DNA from: CAZQYB01 sp964582985
GTDB taxonomy: Bacteria; Planctomycetota; Phycisphaerae; Sedimentisphaerales; Anaerobacaceae
Assembly (NCBI GenBank): GCA_964582985.1
Contig: CAZOUM010000019.1
Span: 1 to 46,675 of the forward strand
Reading direction: 5' to 3'
Length of the DNA stretch: 46,675 nucleotides
Part shown: piece after piece, positions 26,494 through 34,824 of the stretch
How the letters are laid out: each line of letters opens with the position of its first letter
Numbering within the stretch: position 1 is the stretch's first letter
Made by a program: the position numbers and the translations under genes
The notes under the pieces: generated by a model
Seen by the model: the letters and a program-made list of their open reading frames with translations, nothing else
Told to the model about the DNA's origin: nothing
Databases searched by the model: none

Positions 26494-26525
26494 CTTTGCG
26501 AGCGCGAGTTTCTCGCGGCGCAAAG
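26494..26525. other. Strong GC-rich hairpin upstream of the transglutaminase-like gene
   Basis: An outer stem of 7 bp (CTTTGCG/CGCAAAG) and an inner stem of 6 bp (CGCGAG/CTCGCG) enclose a TTT loop, with a small mismatch between them. It lies 79 bp after the rubrerythrin-like gene. No T run follows on either strand, so it is either a 3' stabiliser or a repeat element. Confidence 0.5.
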
Positions 26526-26594
26526 TTGTAGTTGATGTGTTTTAGTTGGTTCTGCAGAAGAGATGTTGACTTTGAATGTATAATTAACTTGCAG

Positions 26595-26624
26595 TTGTTT
26601 GAGAATTGTTTAATGGGATATAGT
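26595..26624 (+). promoter_or_regulatory. Candidate promoter of the transglutaminase-like gene
   Basis: TTGTTT (26595-26600), an 18-bp spacer and TATAGT (26619-26624) lie 56 bp before the GTG start. Confidence 0.45.
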
Positions 26625-26680
26625 AAGAATCGGCCAAGAAAAGCATCTGGCAAAGGCAAGCGGAAGGAAGGCAAATACCT

Positions 26681-27967
26681 GTGTTGAGACGTATGGTATC
26701 TAAATGGGGGACAAGGGGTGCAATTGCCGCCCTTGCAACTGTTGTTTTTTGTCAACGTACCAATGCCAATCAAACCGCCGAATGTTTTAGCCGCCTCCCA
26801 CCCGGATGGAGCGTGCGAAAATCTTTCGTTGTGCCACGGAATCAAACCGCTGCTATTGAAAAGAGACTCTCTTGTTCAATCAAGAGGCTATCAAACACGA
26901 TTCTTGCGGTTCACGGACAACAGATTCAGGTGAACATTCTCGAATGCTATACGGATGAGGATGCCGAAAAGCTCCGCAAAACAATTCTGAAAATGAAAGC
27001 GCATAGGGCATTTTGCCTTAGAAACAATAAGAATGTAATTGAATTTGTGGGTGACAGTGTCGCTTTGGCGACAAAGGCTGCTTATGAATTGGGTTTCACA
27101 CCCAAACCAGTTGAAGTCCGATATAGAATCTCCGCGGAGATGGTTCCTCTCGAAAAATGCGACTATATGGCATTTAACAATCTCTTCAATCTGTTCCTGG
27201 CAATAAAGCGCAATCCAGATGACCATGAGACCAAGGTTCGGATCGCTGACATATCAAAAGGCTTTCAATTTGGCAAAAAAATCAATTTACGAACATGTGG
27301 TAATGACAAATCGAAACCCATCTATAGATTCGGGCCCAATCCAATCAAGACCCGATTAGCTGGACACGGAGACGTTACGACATACACCTTTGAGAAAATG
27401 CCTCTGGTGCTGGCCATACCGCATGTTTCTGTTGAGATGGAGCTAACAACGCACGAAGGGGGCATCACACCCAGTATCCGAAAGGCCGGTGGCGAACTAT
27501 TAGCTTCAAGCGAATTCTGGCCTGTCAACGACCCCGAAATCTCGGCTCTCGCAAAAAAAATCACAAAAGGCTGCCAAAGTAATGAAGATAAAGTAGAAGC
27601 TATTCTAAAATGGCTAACTCCTGGGAAAAATATAGAATTCGGAGGTCCTGTCGAGGGTTCCAGGTGGGGCGTCAAGAAGGTCTTAAAGCAAGGTTTTGGT
27701 CAATGTTGGGACTTCTCAGATTGCTTTATCACGCTGGCTCGTGCTTCAGGAATACCTTGCCGACAGGTCGCAGGCTGGTTGTATGGCTGTAGCGGGCATA
27801 TCTGGGCGGAGGTCGTCATCGAAGGAAAAGGATGGCAACAGGTCGACCCCACTGGAGGCTCCGTGCTGAAGTGCGGCATCTACCACATTCCGTATTTCAC
27901 AAGCGAAGATGGAAACATGCCTATCTTGTATGTATCCATGCCAAGGATTGAGATGTTGGACCAGTGA
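26681..27967 (+). CDS. Exported transglutaminase-like (papain-fold) protein
   Basis: The 428-residue protein starts at GTG 26681 (GGAAGGAAG lies upstream; ATG 26693 is too far from it). The N-terminus (RGAIAALATVVFCQRTNA) is a probable signal peptide. Residues about 40-300 match nothing I recognise. Residues about 305-400 are a transglutaminase-like domain with Cys342 (GQCWDFSD), His373 (GHIWAEV) and Asp389 (QVDPTGG), a complete catalytic triad. Such domains act as proteases, amidases or cross-linkers; which one is unclear. Base composition is more AT-rich than in neighbouring genes. It converges on the AvtA-like gene. Confidence 0.85.
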   Translation: MLRRMVSKWGTRGAIAALATVVFCQRTNANQTAECFSRLPPGWSVRKSFVVPRNQTAAIEKRLSCSIKRLSNTILAVHGQQIQVNILECYTDEDAEKLRKTILKMKAHRAFCLRNNKNVIEFVGDSVALATKAAYELGFTPKPVEVRYRISAEMVPLEKCDYMAFNNLFNLFLAIKRNPDDHETKVRIADISKGFQFGKKINLRTCGNDKSKPIYRFGPNPIKTRLAGHGDVTTYTFEKMPLVLAIPHVSVEMELTTHEGGITPSIRKAGGELLASSEFWPVNDPEISALAKKITKGCQSNEDKVEAILKWLTPGKNIEFGGPVEGSRWGVKKVLKQGFGQCWDFSDCFITLARASGIPCRQVAGWLYGCSGHIWAEVVIEGKGWQQVDPTGGSVLKCGIYHIPYFTSEDGNMPILYVSMPRIEMLDQ

Positions 27968-28018
27968 GCTACTTGGCACAGGCGATGTTGCCATCCTTTG
28001 GCCCGATTGGCTATTAGC

Positions 28019-29275
28019 TCAAGCTGCACGGTAGGCTCGCTTAACTTCGTCAGCTATGATTTTCACCCCGGCGGTTACGATTTGCTCGTCCGGCGCGTAG
28101 TTTACACGGATGCATTCGTTCTTGTGCCGCCAATCCCCAGCAAGCCCGGGAAAGAAATAGTGGCCGGGCACAACCAAAACACCTCTACTCTTGAGACGTT
28201 GATAAAGCTCTTCGTTCGTAATCGGCAGCTCTGGAAACCACAGCCACAGAAAAAACGCACCCTCCGGTTTGTGTATGTGAAAATCAATTCCATTAAGTTC
28301 CTCTAACAGCCGCTCCACAGCCTTGGCTGCCTTTTTCTGATAGAAAGGCCTGATAACATCTCGACTCAAAGTGATGATTTGGCCGCTGCGCACAAGGTCC
28401 GTTGCTATCGCCGTCCCCATACTTCCCGGAGCAAGGCTCATCACAGCATTGACCTGCGAAACCATACTGATGACCTCTTCGTTGGCGATGACAATGCCCG
28501 TTCGTGTAGCCGGCAGGCCCAGCTTGGAAAGACTCATACAAACAATCGTGTTTTCGCTCCAAAGCGGCTTGGCCTCTACAAAAATGATGCTCGGAAATGG
28601 TACACCATAGGCACTATCAATAATCAGCGGAATATTTTTTGCGCACGCAAGAGCATTTAGTTTTTCAATCTCTGAATCGGTCAAGACATTGCCCGTCGGA
28701 TTCGTAGGCCTCGACACACAAATAGCGCCGATTTCATCAGTAATATCAATCCTGTCAAAATCAACATGGTATTTGAAAATGTGCTCGCCGATATGTTCAA
28801 TCTGCGGCCTGTTCGCTACAAACAAATCGTCCCCCAAACCGACATCACAATAGCCAATGTATTCGGGAGCAAGCGGAAACAATATCTTCTTCTTAGCTCC
28901 GCCCTCAAACGTCCCGCCAAAAATATTAAAGAGAATAAAAAACGCCGACTGGCTGCCGTTCGTCAAGGCGACGTTTTTCGATCTTACATCCCAGCCAAAT
29001 TCGCTGCGCAACAATGTCGCAATCGCGTCGATAAATTCCTTATTGCCCTGCGGGGGCCCGTAATTGCCAATGGCCCGCTCAAATTCCCGGCCATTATCGA
29101 GAAGCTTGACCATGCTCTCTCGAAAGTAAGCCTGCACCTCCGGAATATGAGCAGGGTTGCCTCCACCGAGCATCAAGACATCCCGACTTTCCGCAAGCGC
29201 ATCGCCCAGGTCGTCCATAAGCTGGCCTATGCCGGATGTCGTTGCAATCTTTTTACCAAACTTAGATACTTCCAT
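28019..29275 (-). CDS. avtA: Valine-pyruvate aminotransferase-like PLP enzyme (AvtA type)
   Basis: This fold-type I aminotransferase probably exchanges amino groups between valine/2-oxoisovalerate and alanine/pyruvate in the cytoplasm. The product has 418 residues from the ATG at 29275; a TTG at 29302 was rejected. The PLP lysine is Lys251 (SLSKLGLPATRTG). Other landmarks are NYGPPQGNKEF, SRPTNPTGNVLT and IIDSAYGVPFP. The C-terminus GAFFLWLWFPELPI fits the AvtA branch. It is divergent from a ketopantoate-reductase-like gene (201 bp between starts). Both enzymes touch the 2-oxoisovalerate/pantothenate branch, which supports the assignment. Confidence 0.85.
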   Translation of the reverse strand: MEVSKFGKKIATTSGIGQLMDDLGDALAESRDVLMLGGGNPAHIPEVQAYFRESMVKLLDNGREFERAIGNYGPPQGNKEFIDAIATLLRSEFGWDVRSKNVALTNGSQSAFFILFNIFGGTFEGGAKKKILFPLAPEYIGYCDVGLGDDLFVANRPQIEHIGEHIFKYHVDFDRIDITDEIGAICVSRPTNPTGNVLTDSEIEKLNALACAKNIPLIIDSAYGVPFPSIIFVEAKPLWSENTIVCMSLSKLGLPATRTGIVIANEEVISMVSQVNAVMSLAPGSMGTAIATDLVRSGQIITLSRDVIRPFYQKKAAKAVERLLEELNGIDFHIHKPEGAFFLWLWFPELPITNEELYQRLKSRGVLVVPGHYFFPGLAGDWRHKNECIRVNYAPDEQIVTAGVKIIADEVKRAYRAA

Positions 29276-29476
29276 TATTTCAGTATTAAGAGGATAAACC
29301 AAACTTGAGCACCCTGGCTCTATTTATCTATCTTACGATAATGTGTCAATCTCTTTTTGCCTTTTCCCAACTGGCTGCCTTACGCTCGTGGTAGTGACAC
29401 AATCGGTTACCATAGCCCATAGAGCAATAGTAAAAGTCTTTCCCTCACGGGTTTGCGGATTATAATGGTTTTTATT

Positions 29477-30430
29477 ATGAAAGTGTTAATTTATGGCGGT
29501 GGTGCGGTCGGCCTTGGCATTGCAAGTTGCCTGCTCAAATCCCAGGCCCAGGTTGATATTATCGCAAGAGAAAATACGGTCGAGGCCCTGCGCAAATCCG
29601 GCCTAACAAGAACGGGTATCTTCGGCGACTATCACGCCGAACCCGCAAAATTCGGCAGCTACACATCGTTAAATGAAATCCAAAAGCAAACCTACGATTA
29701 CATACTCGTGTGCACCAAATCATTCGACTCCCTCGCAGCCGCACAAGACCTCTCCGACCATAAATCGGTCGTGGCCGAAAAAGCTGAAATCGTACTTTTT
29801 CAAAACGGCTGGGGCAACGCGGAGGCTTTCTTGTCCTTTTTTACCTCCGACCAAATCTACAACGCTCGCGTAATCACAGGCTTCCGAAGAATCAACCCGA
29901 ATGAAGTTGAAATAACCGTACACGCAGACTCAATCCATATCGGCAGTCTATTTAGTGGCGACCTGGCCTGTATTAAGGATTTAGCTCAACTTATAGCCGA
30001 AGGCGACATACGCTGCGAAGTAACAGACAACATAGAAAAGGACCTTTGGGCGAAAATGCTTTACAATTGCGCCTTAAATCCTCTCGGCGCAGTCCTCGAT
30101 GTTCCTTATGGCGTACTGGCAAAGAATGAATTTACCCGAAACATAATGAATGAAATCACAGAGGAAGTATTTAACGTTATGACGGCCGCAGGTTACCAAA
30201 CACACTGGCAGTCGCCAAAAGACTTTCTCGACGTTTTCTACAAAAAGCTCGTGCCCCCCACCGCTGAGCACAAATCATCGACCCTGCAGGACATCCTCGC
30301 CAAAAAGAAAACCGAAATCGATGCCTTGAATGGAGCCGTCATCAAGTTAGCTAAAGAACACCAAATCGATGTCCCGTACAACTCAGCTTTCTACAATATG
30401 GTCAGGTTCCTTGAAGCTAAAAGCACCTAA
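29477..30430 (+). CDS. Ketopantoate reductase family protein (PanE/ApbA-like)
   Basis: This family reduces 2-dehydropantoate to pantoate with NADPH in the pantothenate pathway, although many homologues act on other 2-keto acids. The product has 317 residues from the ATG at 29477 (MKVLIYGGGAVGLGIASCL), where the Rossmann glycines sit at the very N-terminus; upstream TTG and ATG starts add only a short odd leader. Conserved segments are CTKSFDSLAA with its Lys, FQNGWGN, and NCALNPLGAVLDVPYG. The divergent AvtA-like neighbour supports a valine/pantothenate context. I leave the symbol empty because the exact substrate is unproved. Confidence 0.83.
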   Translation: MKVLIYGGGAVGLGIASCLLKSQAQVDIIARENTVEALRKSGLTRTGIFGDYHAEPAKFGSYTSLNEIQKQTYDYILVCTKSFDSLAAAQDLSDHKSVVAEKAEIVLFQNGWGNAEAFLSFFTSDQIYNARVITGFRRINPNEVEITVHADSIHIGSLFSGDLACIKDLAQLIAEGDIRCEVTDNIEKDLWAKMLYNCALNPLGAVLDVPYGVLAKNEFTRNIMNEITEEVFNVMTAAGYQTHWQSPKDFLDVFYKKLVPPTAEHKSSTLQDILAKKKTEIDALNGAVIKLAKEHQIDVPYNSAFYNMVRFLEAKST

Positions 30431-30462
30431 GAGTATGTCCCTATTCGTTCAATAAGCCAAAC

Positions 30463-30927
30463 TCACGAAGTTACATGATAGCTGAATTCGAGCACTTGCG
30501 GCGCAACCAGCCTCCGGTAGTCATCCATACTCATACGAATTGCTTTTTCGTGCGTGCCGCCCTGAAACATTATATGGTCATCGTCCTCTAAGGCCTTATC
30601 CATATAAGTAGGCAAATCATACAAGTTACCAAAAGGCGGTTCCGCCCCCAATTCACAGTCCGGGAACAGCCTCTCAATCTCATTTTCCTCCGCCAGCTCG
30701 ACTGATTTCACGCCTAACTGCTTCTTCAACGCACGCAGGTCAACCTTATAGCATGCCGAAAGAACACACATCACGTACTTGTCGTCTGCCTTAACAACGA
30801 CCGGCTTGGCTACATACCTGCCCGGCTCATGCTCCACCGCCGCCATCTGCTGCGCCGTAAAGGCCGGCTCGTGCTCCCTAACCTCGTACTTCACTCCAGA
30901 CTTGTCCAGAAATTCTGCCACTCGCAT
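30463..30927 (-). CDS. YbaK/ProX-type aminoacyl-tRNA deacylase
   Basis: The product is 154 residues from the ATG at 30927; GGGGAG sits 7 bp upstream, so the longer frame to 31002 was rejected. The YbaK/EbsC fold hydrolyses mischarged aminoacyl-tRNA in the cytoplasm. YVAKPVVVKADDKYVMCVL carries the family Lys. The GAEPPFGNLYDLP segment and the ending GTHEKAIRMSMDDY are also typical of the family. It is a stand-alone trans-editing domain, not fused to ProRS. Which amino acid it clears (Cys, Ala or other) cannot be read from sequence. It converges on the PanE-like gene, 32 bp apart. Confidence 0.85.
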   Translation of the reverse strand: MRVAEFLDKSGVKYEVREHEPAFTAQQMAAVEHEPGRYVAKPVVVKADDKYVMCVLSACYKVDLRALKKQLGVKSVELAEENEIERLFPDCELGAEPPFGNLYDLPTYMDKALEDDDHIMFQGGTHEKAIRMSMDDYRRLVAPQVLEFSYHVTS

Positions 30928-31325
30928 CTTACATCTCCCCGAAAAGAGGCCTGGAAAACTGCTAAAAAACGTCCCGTTCGCAATCACTTCTACCCCCAAC
31001 AATTCGCCCAGTCAATAACCAACGCAAAAGAATTTGCTTGGCTCCGGAGCATACAACTGCCTGTTTTCTTTTCACGCTGCAACAGATACCGCACTCTCGG
31101 AAAAAATAAACCAGACAGATTCTGTTGCAAACGATACGGGCTTTGTTCTTACAATTATAGCCTGCAGGCCTGTGAGCTTATTCGTCCCTAATGACTATGG
31201 ACCGTTCCTCTTCGTTGCTGCACGCTTCACCCGTCCAAAATTGCAGTGCACGTCAACTGGATATCACCTACTTGCCGAGGGCGAGCCATACTCTACGCGC
31301 CAAGCTTATCGCCTAAAACCACTCG
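30928..31325. other. Intergenic region between YbaK-like and repressor genes
   Basis: About 400 bp with no supported gene. A 100-codon frame on + (from 31034) has no ribosome-binding site and no recognisable motif. A perfect palindrome GCCTGCAGGC lies at 31160-31169. No intrinsic terminator for the repressor gene was recognised. Confidence 0.35.
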
Positions 31326-32297
31326 CTACACGCTGATATGACAAAGGACAGCCAGCGCCCAGACCAAATCTCTTCTACCCACAACCTTCGTTTCGTACCG
31401 TTCGTTTATCGGTATTAGGTGCACCTCCTCCTCAGTGCTTCTAATAAGCTTGCAGCTCACCCCTATTTGATTAGCAACACGCGCAATCCCAGCTTGCCCC
31501 TCGACCGCAGGCACCGACGGGCTCACTATCACAATGTCGCCGTCGTTTATCCTCGGCGACATACTGTCACCATCTATCGCCAGCCCAAAACTGTCAGGGA
31601 ATAACTTATATATCTCCTCGCACTCGACAAACTCAACTACCTCTTCATCCTCTGTTCCACTGACCTGAATCAGATTGGCCCCCGCCCTCTTGATACCATT
31701 CACCAACGCCCGCGCCTGCAAATCAATCGATACTGTCTTGTCGGCCGAGCCAATAATCTCTTTTCCAATATGTTTCTTGACCAGCTCATCGAGTTCCGTA
31801 ATAGCTTGCTTCGGCTCCGCAAGAACCGTTTGGTCCCAGAAATGCACAATCCCCGCAGCCGTCCTGCCCAGCACCGGTATCCAACCTGGACGCTCCAAAT
31901 TCGAGGCCACAACTGCCGGCCGCAATTCTGCCTCAGCCTTTCTCTTTTCCCGCAGCAGCTCAATAAAAGCCAAAACCGCTTTCCCCAACTCAGGATTCTC
32001 CCTCAGCAAACCATCTACTTTCTGCAGAATCGTACTATTTGGCCCAGGTGCGAATCGCTCCTCAGCGATGCTACCGGTAAGAAGCCATTGCAAATCTGCT
32101 CCTGTAAGTTCGCATATCTTCACCAACACCTCAATTGGCGCAACTCTCTTGCTCTCATAATAACTGTATGTTGACGGACTTATCCCAAGCTCTCGCGCAA
32201 ACTTGCTCCTGCCTCTGCTCCCAGCATATTGCTTACGAAGCAGCTTGACACGCTCAATTATCGCTTTTTCGTCAAAAATTTTCGTATTTCTACGCAT
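31326..32297 (-). CDS. HTH-XRE / S24 peptidase self-cleaving repressor (CI/LexA type)
   Basis: The product has 323 residues from the ATG at 32297; the frame upstream is Cys- and Phe-rich and lacks a start signal. Residues about 10-75 form an XRE/Cro-type helix-turn-helix (SKFARELGISPSTYSYYESK). Residues about 80-130 are helical. The S24 peptidase domain shows the scissile Ala148-Gly149 (GRTAAGI), the catalytic Ser245 (IDGDSMSPRINDGDIV) and the catalytic Lys283 (SCKLI). All three pieces for RecA-stimulated self-cleavage are present. It is longer than standard LexA and has a different DNA-binding domain, so it resembles phage CI-type or HdiR-type regulators. It is divergent from a tiny basic protein. 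Confidence 0.92.
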   Translation of the reverse strand: MRRNTKIFDEKAIIERVKLLRKQYAGSRGRSKFARELGISPSTYSYYESKRVAPIEVLVKICELTGADLQWLLTGSIAEERFAPGPNSTILQKVDGLLRENPELGKAVLAFIELLREKRKAEAELRPAVVASNLERPGWIPVLGRTAAGIVHFWDQTVLAEPKQAITELDELVKKHIGKEIIGSADKTVSIDLQARALVNGIKRAGANLIQVSGTEDEEVVEFVECEEIYKLFPDSFGLAIDGDSMSPRINDGDIVIVSPSVPAVEGQAGIARVANQIGVSCKLIRSTEEEVHLIPINERYETKVVGRRDLVWALAVLCHISV

Positions 32298-32318
32298 TTG
32301 CGAAAAAAAATCCTTGCG

Positions 32319-32344
32319 TTTGCTGGCAAAACTGGTAATATTAC
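32319..32344. promoter_or_regulatory. Candidate operator palindromes in the repressor leader
   Basis: Two adjacent dyads lie here: TTTGC/GCAAA around a TG centre (32319-32330) and a perfect GTAATATTAC (32335-32344). They lie just downstream of the repressor promoter, where an autoregulating repressor would bind. Binding is inferred. Confidence 0.4.
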
Positions 32345-32367
32345 TCAAAAAGCCGCTCTTGTGGCCA

Positions 32368-32396
32368 AGTTTAAACCCGAACGTGGACCTTGTCAA
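32368..32396 (-). promoter_or_regulatory. Sigma-70 promoter of the S24 repressor gene
   Basis: On the minus strand a perfect TTGACA (32396-32391), a 17-bp spacer and TAAACT (32373-32368). The predicted transcript starts about 65 bp before the ATG, and the candidate operators lie between. Confidence 0.65.
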
Positions 32397-32415
32397 TAAT
32401 GGGGGTGCAAAAGAA

Positions 32416-32577
32416 ATGGCAAAGGCCGTCAAAAAAAAGCTCAGGAAGTCTGCCTCAGCCAAGAAATCTTCAAAAACCGCCCGCGACCAAGCCAAGGCCG
32501 CTGAATACGTCGGCTGTCTAATCGAACTGCACAAATTGCAGGGCTTGCTGCTGAGCCATCTGCGCAAGCAGATATAG
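32416..32577 (+). CDS. Small lysine-rich protein divergent from the repressor
   Basis: A 53-residue protein starts at the ATG at 32416, with a G-run (GGGGGT) about 10 bp upstream. The first half is strongly basic and Ala/Ser/Lys-rich (MAKAVKKKLRKSASAKKSSK), like a nucleic-acid-binding tail. The second half is a probable amphipathic helix (ECIELHKLQ-like pattern, LLLSHLRKQI at the end). I recognise no family. Its position opposite an S24 repressor makes it a candidate for damage-induced control. Reality as a gene is supported by the start context and the composition, but not proved. Confidence 0.5.
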   Translation: MAKAVKKKLRKSASAKKSSKTARDQAKAAEYVGCLIELHKLQGLLLSHLRKQI

Positions 32578-32677
32578 TCGACTTCAACCGTGCTGCGTTT
32601 GCATCCGTACATCGGCCTGCTCTAAAGGGCCTGTCGATTTAATTGGAACAAATCTTGCCCAGTCTCAGTTCTGCAGT

Positions 32678-32786
32678 ATAATACCGCACCTATTTAATTT
32701 TAACGCCCGCCAAATTATATAACTCCATAATATCAAAAGGATTATCTTTTTACATAAGCGCACTTTTTAAATAGGTGCGGTATAAT
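32678..32786. mobile_element. MITE-like element (99 bp) with terminal inverted repeats and 5-bp target duplication
   Basis: The element 32683-32781 has perfect 15-bp inverted ends (ACCGCACCTATTTAA and its complement). It is flanked on both sides by ATAAT (32678-32682 and 32782-32786). The interior is AT-rich and non-coding. Perfect ends plus a matching direct repeat are the hallmark of a transposed, non-autonomous element. The element family is not identified. Confidence 0.65.
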
Positions 32787-32831
32787 CCGTTTCTATGATT
32801 GTTTAGTATTTGGTTGCAAGAAGGTAACCTT

Positions 32832-33140
32832 GTGGACTATTGGTCAAAGACCCCAATTGACCGTGGTCAAATCGCATTGTTCTCGCCTACCCTTGATTCT
32901 TGGATTGCTCAGGACCATCCGGTTCGGCTTGTCGATGAGATTCTGTCTACTTTGGACTGGTCAGGTTGGGAAGCTCACTATTTCGGCTGCGAGGTCTGGG
33001 ACGACTTTCGAGAAAGCTATTTCAAAGTGAACGACAAGGGCGAGTTTGTCCGATTGCGCCGCATAGGAAGGGAAGGTGGGTCGGTTTTTCTCTATTGCCG
33101 GCCCCGCGGTTCCCGCGAAGCGGGGCGGCGGGATAGCTAA
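32832..33140 (+). pseudogene. Truncated transposase remnant
   Basis: From the GTG at 32832 (AAGGT upstream) the reading is VDYWSKTPIDRGQIALFSP, then TLDSWIAQDHPVRLVDEIL. This matches the N-terminus of IS1182/IS5-like DDE transposases as I know them. The recognisable part ends near EAHY. The rest of the frame (to 33140) does not continue the transposase and runs into a GC-rich hairpin. Full-length enzymes are several times longer and the catalytic DDE domain is missing. It lies 46 bp after the MITE-like element, but whether the two belong together is unknown. Confidence 0.7.
33101..33126. repeat. GC-rich palindromic hairpin element
   Basis: GCCCCGC (33101-33107) pairs with GCGGGGC (33120-33126), with an internal CGCGG/CCGCG alternative pairing. 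It lies in the tail of the transposase remnant, just past the end of dapA. No T run follows, so it is more likely a dispersed palindromic repeat than a terminator. Confidence 0.5.
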
Positions 33141-33146
33141 GTGCTC

Positions 33147-34019
33147 TTAATTTAACAGGCCGTAGTCCCTCAATGTCTGTTCCAGGACAACTTTTTTGCT
33201 CTCTTCCATAGCCGTCATAGGCAGCCGCATCTCTTCCGAAGCCATGTTCAGCATCGACATAGCCGCTTTGATGGGTATCGGGTTTGTCGCCAAACTCAAA
33301 AGATTCCTGCACAGCGTAAACAGCTTGTTGTGCCACTGTCGAGCCGAGACCAGATCACCTTCGAGAATCAAATCCGTCATAGCTTTGACGTCCGCGGGGA
33401 CAATGTTTGCCACCACGCTGATGACGCCTTTGCCGCCGACCGAGGCCATAGGAAGCGTGAGGGAATCATCGCCTGAAAGAATAGTCAGGTCGCAGCGGGT
33501 CGCAACTTCGCTGACGTGGTCGAGCTTGCCGGTCGCATCTTTGAGGGCGACGATATTTTCGACCTCAGCCAGGCGCACGATTGTGTCGGGCGTCATACCG
33601 GCCCCGCATCGCCCGGGTATGTCGTACAGCACTATCGGCAAGTCAACCTCCTCTGCCACCGCCTTGAAATGCTGATAGAAACCTTCCTGTGTGGGCTTGT
33701 TATAGTATGGGTCAACCTGCAGAGTCGCATCTGCCCCGACCTTTCTTGCGTACGCGGCCAGGTCAATTGCCTCAGCGGTGCTGTTAGAACCCGCACCGGC
33801 AATTACGGGAATTTTTCCACCTGCGGATTTGACCACTCTCTCGATGACCTTCTTATGCTCATCGTGACTTAGTGTCGGCGATTCACCGGTTGTCCCGACC
33901 GGCACTATGCCGTCTATGCCGCCCTCCAATTGGAAGTCAATCAGCTCATCGAGTGTTCGCCAGTCAATTTCCCCGTCCTGGAAAGGCGTTACCAACGCCA
34001 CCAATGCTCCTGTAAACAT
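33147..34019 (-). CDS. dapA: 4-hydroxy-tetrahydrodipicolinate synthase
   Basis: The enzyme condenses pyruvate with aspartate semialdehyde, the first committed step to diaminopimelate and lysine, in the cytoplasm. The product has 290 residues, the usual length. AAGGAGG lies upstream of the ATG. Active-site residues: Schiff-base Lys160 (VALKDATG), Tyr132 (LYDIPGRC), Thr43 and Thr44 (GTTGESPTL), and Tyr106 from the neighbouring subunit (PYYNKPT). Diaminopimelate use implies either lysine synthesis alone or a peptidoglycan wall. It follows pdxJ by 36 bp and is probably co-transcribed. Confidence 0.96.
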   Translation of the reverse strand: MFTGALVALVTPFQDGEIDWRTLDELIDFQLEGGIDGIVPVGTTGESPTLSHDEHKKVIERVVKSAGGKIPVIAGAGSNSTAEAIDLAAYARKVGADATLQVDPYYNKPTQEGFYQHFKAVAEEVDLPIVLYDIPGRCGAGMTPDTIVRLAEVENIVALKDATGKLDHVSEVATRCDLTILSGDDSLTLPMASVGGKGVISVVANIVPADVKAMTDLILEGDLVSARQWHNKLFTLCRNLLSLATNPIPIKAAMSMLNMASEEMRLPMTAMEESKKVVLEQTLRDYGLLN

Positions 34020-34055
34020 CTTTGACCTCCTTAATTTAGTAACCGGTCACCCGTG

Positions 34056-34796
34056 TCATATTTGAGCCAATACCTTCAAATATTCCTTGACCGCATTATA
34101 CAGTCCCATCTCGATTGCGTCAGCAATCAAGGCATGCCCTATGGACACTTCCAGCAGGTGCGGGACCGCTTTGCAGAATTTCCCAAGGTTTTTCAAATTC
34201 AGGTCGTGCCCCGCATTCAATCCCAGACCGAGGTCCACTGCGGCCTTGGCGGCCGTGACATACTCTTGAAGCACTTCGTCTGGCTTTTCGTTTGTCCTGA
34301 ACGCTCTGGCATACGGCTCGGTGTATAACTCAACCCGGTCTGCGCCAACGTCCTTAGCCATTTTTATTCCGGTGACATCCGGGTCCATAAAAAGGCTCAC
34401 GCGGGTTCCTAAATCTTTTAATTGTCTTATAATGGGAACGAGCCTGTCTCCATTATCCTTCAGGTTCCAGCCGTGGTCTGAGGTATTGGCGCCCGGTGCA
34501 TCCGGCACGAGAGTGGCCTGGTTCGGTTTGACCTTCGGCGCAAGTTCCATATACTTGCCGGTGAACGGATTGCCTTCAATGTTGAACTCGATATCAGATT
34601 CAGTCGCCAGCAGCGCAGCCAGCTCATACACATCCGCGTACTTTATGTGTCGCTCGTCCGGCCGAGGATGAACTGTTATCCCATAAGCGCCCGCTTTGAT
34701 AACGGTCTTGGCGGATTCTATTACGCTCGGTATGTCTATATTGCGCTGGTTACGCAACAGTGCTATCTTATTCAGATTAACGCTGAGTTTGGTCAT
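34056..34796 (-). CDS. pdxJ: Pyridoxine 5'-phosphate synthase
   Basis: PdxJ closes the ring of vitamin B6 from 3-amino-2-oxopropyl phosphate and deoxyxylulose 5-phosphate. The product has 246 residues from the ATG at 34796 (MTKLSVNLNKIALLRNQR); AGGACAGG lies upstream, and a longer frame to 34856 was rejected. Landmarks are GITVHPRPDERHI, FNIEGNP, VELYTEPYA and LNAGHDLN. The family start and length are normal. First gene of a probable pdxJ-dapA operon with its own promoter. Confidence 0.96.
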   Translation of the reverse strand: MTKLSVNLNKIALLRNQRNIDIPSVIESAKTVIKAGAYGITVHPRPDERHIKYADVYELAALLATESDIEFNIEGNPFTGKYMELAPKVKPNQATLVPDAPGANTSDHGWNLKDNGDRLVPIIRQLKDLGTRVSLFMDPDVTGIKMAKDVGADRVELYTEPYARAFRTNEKPDEVLQEYVTAAKAAVDLGLGLNAGHDLNLKNLGKFCKAVPHLLEVSIGHALIADAIEMGLYNAVKEYLKVLAQI

Positions 34797-34824
34797 TTTT
34801 TCCTGTCCTGAAATCCTTTTTGTA

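Noticed and set aside
31034..31336. A 100-codon frame on + between the YbaK-like and repressor genes
   Set aside because: No start signal, no motif, and it runs into the end of the repressor gene on the other strand.
31326..33140. A prophage around the S24 repressor and transposase remnant
   Set aside because: No capsid, portal, terminase or lysis gene is present, the recombinase is 14 kb away, and housekeeping genes lie between.
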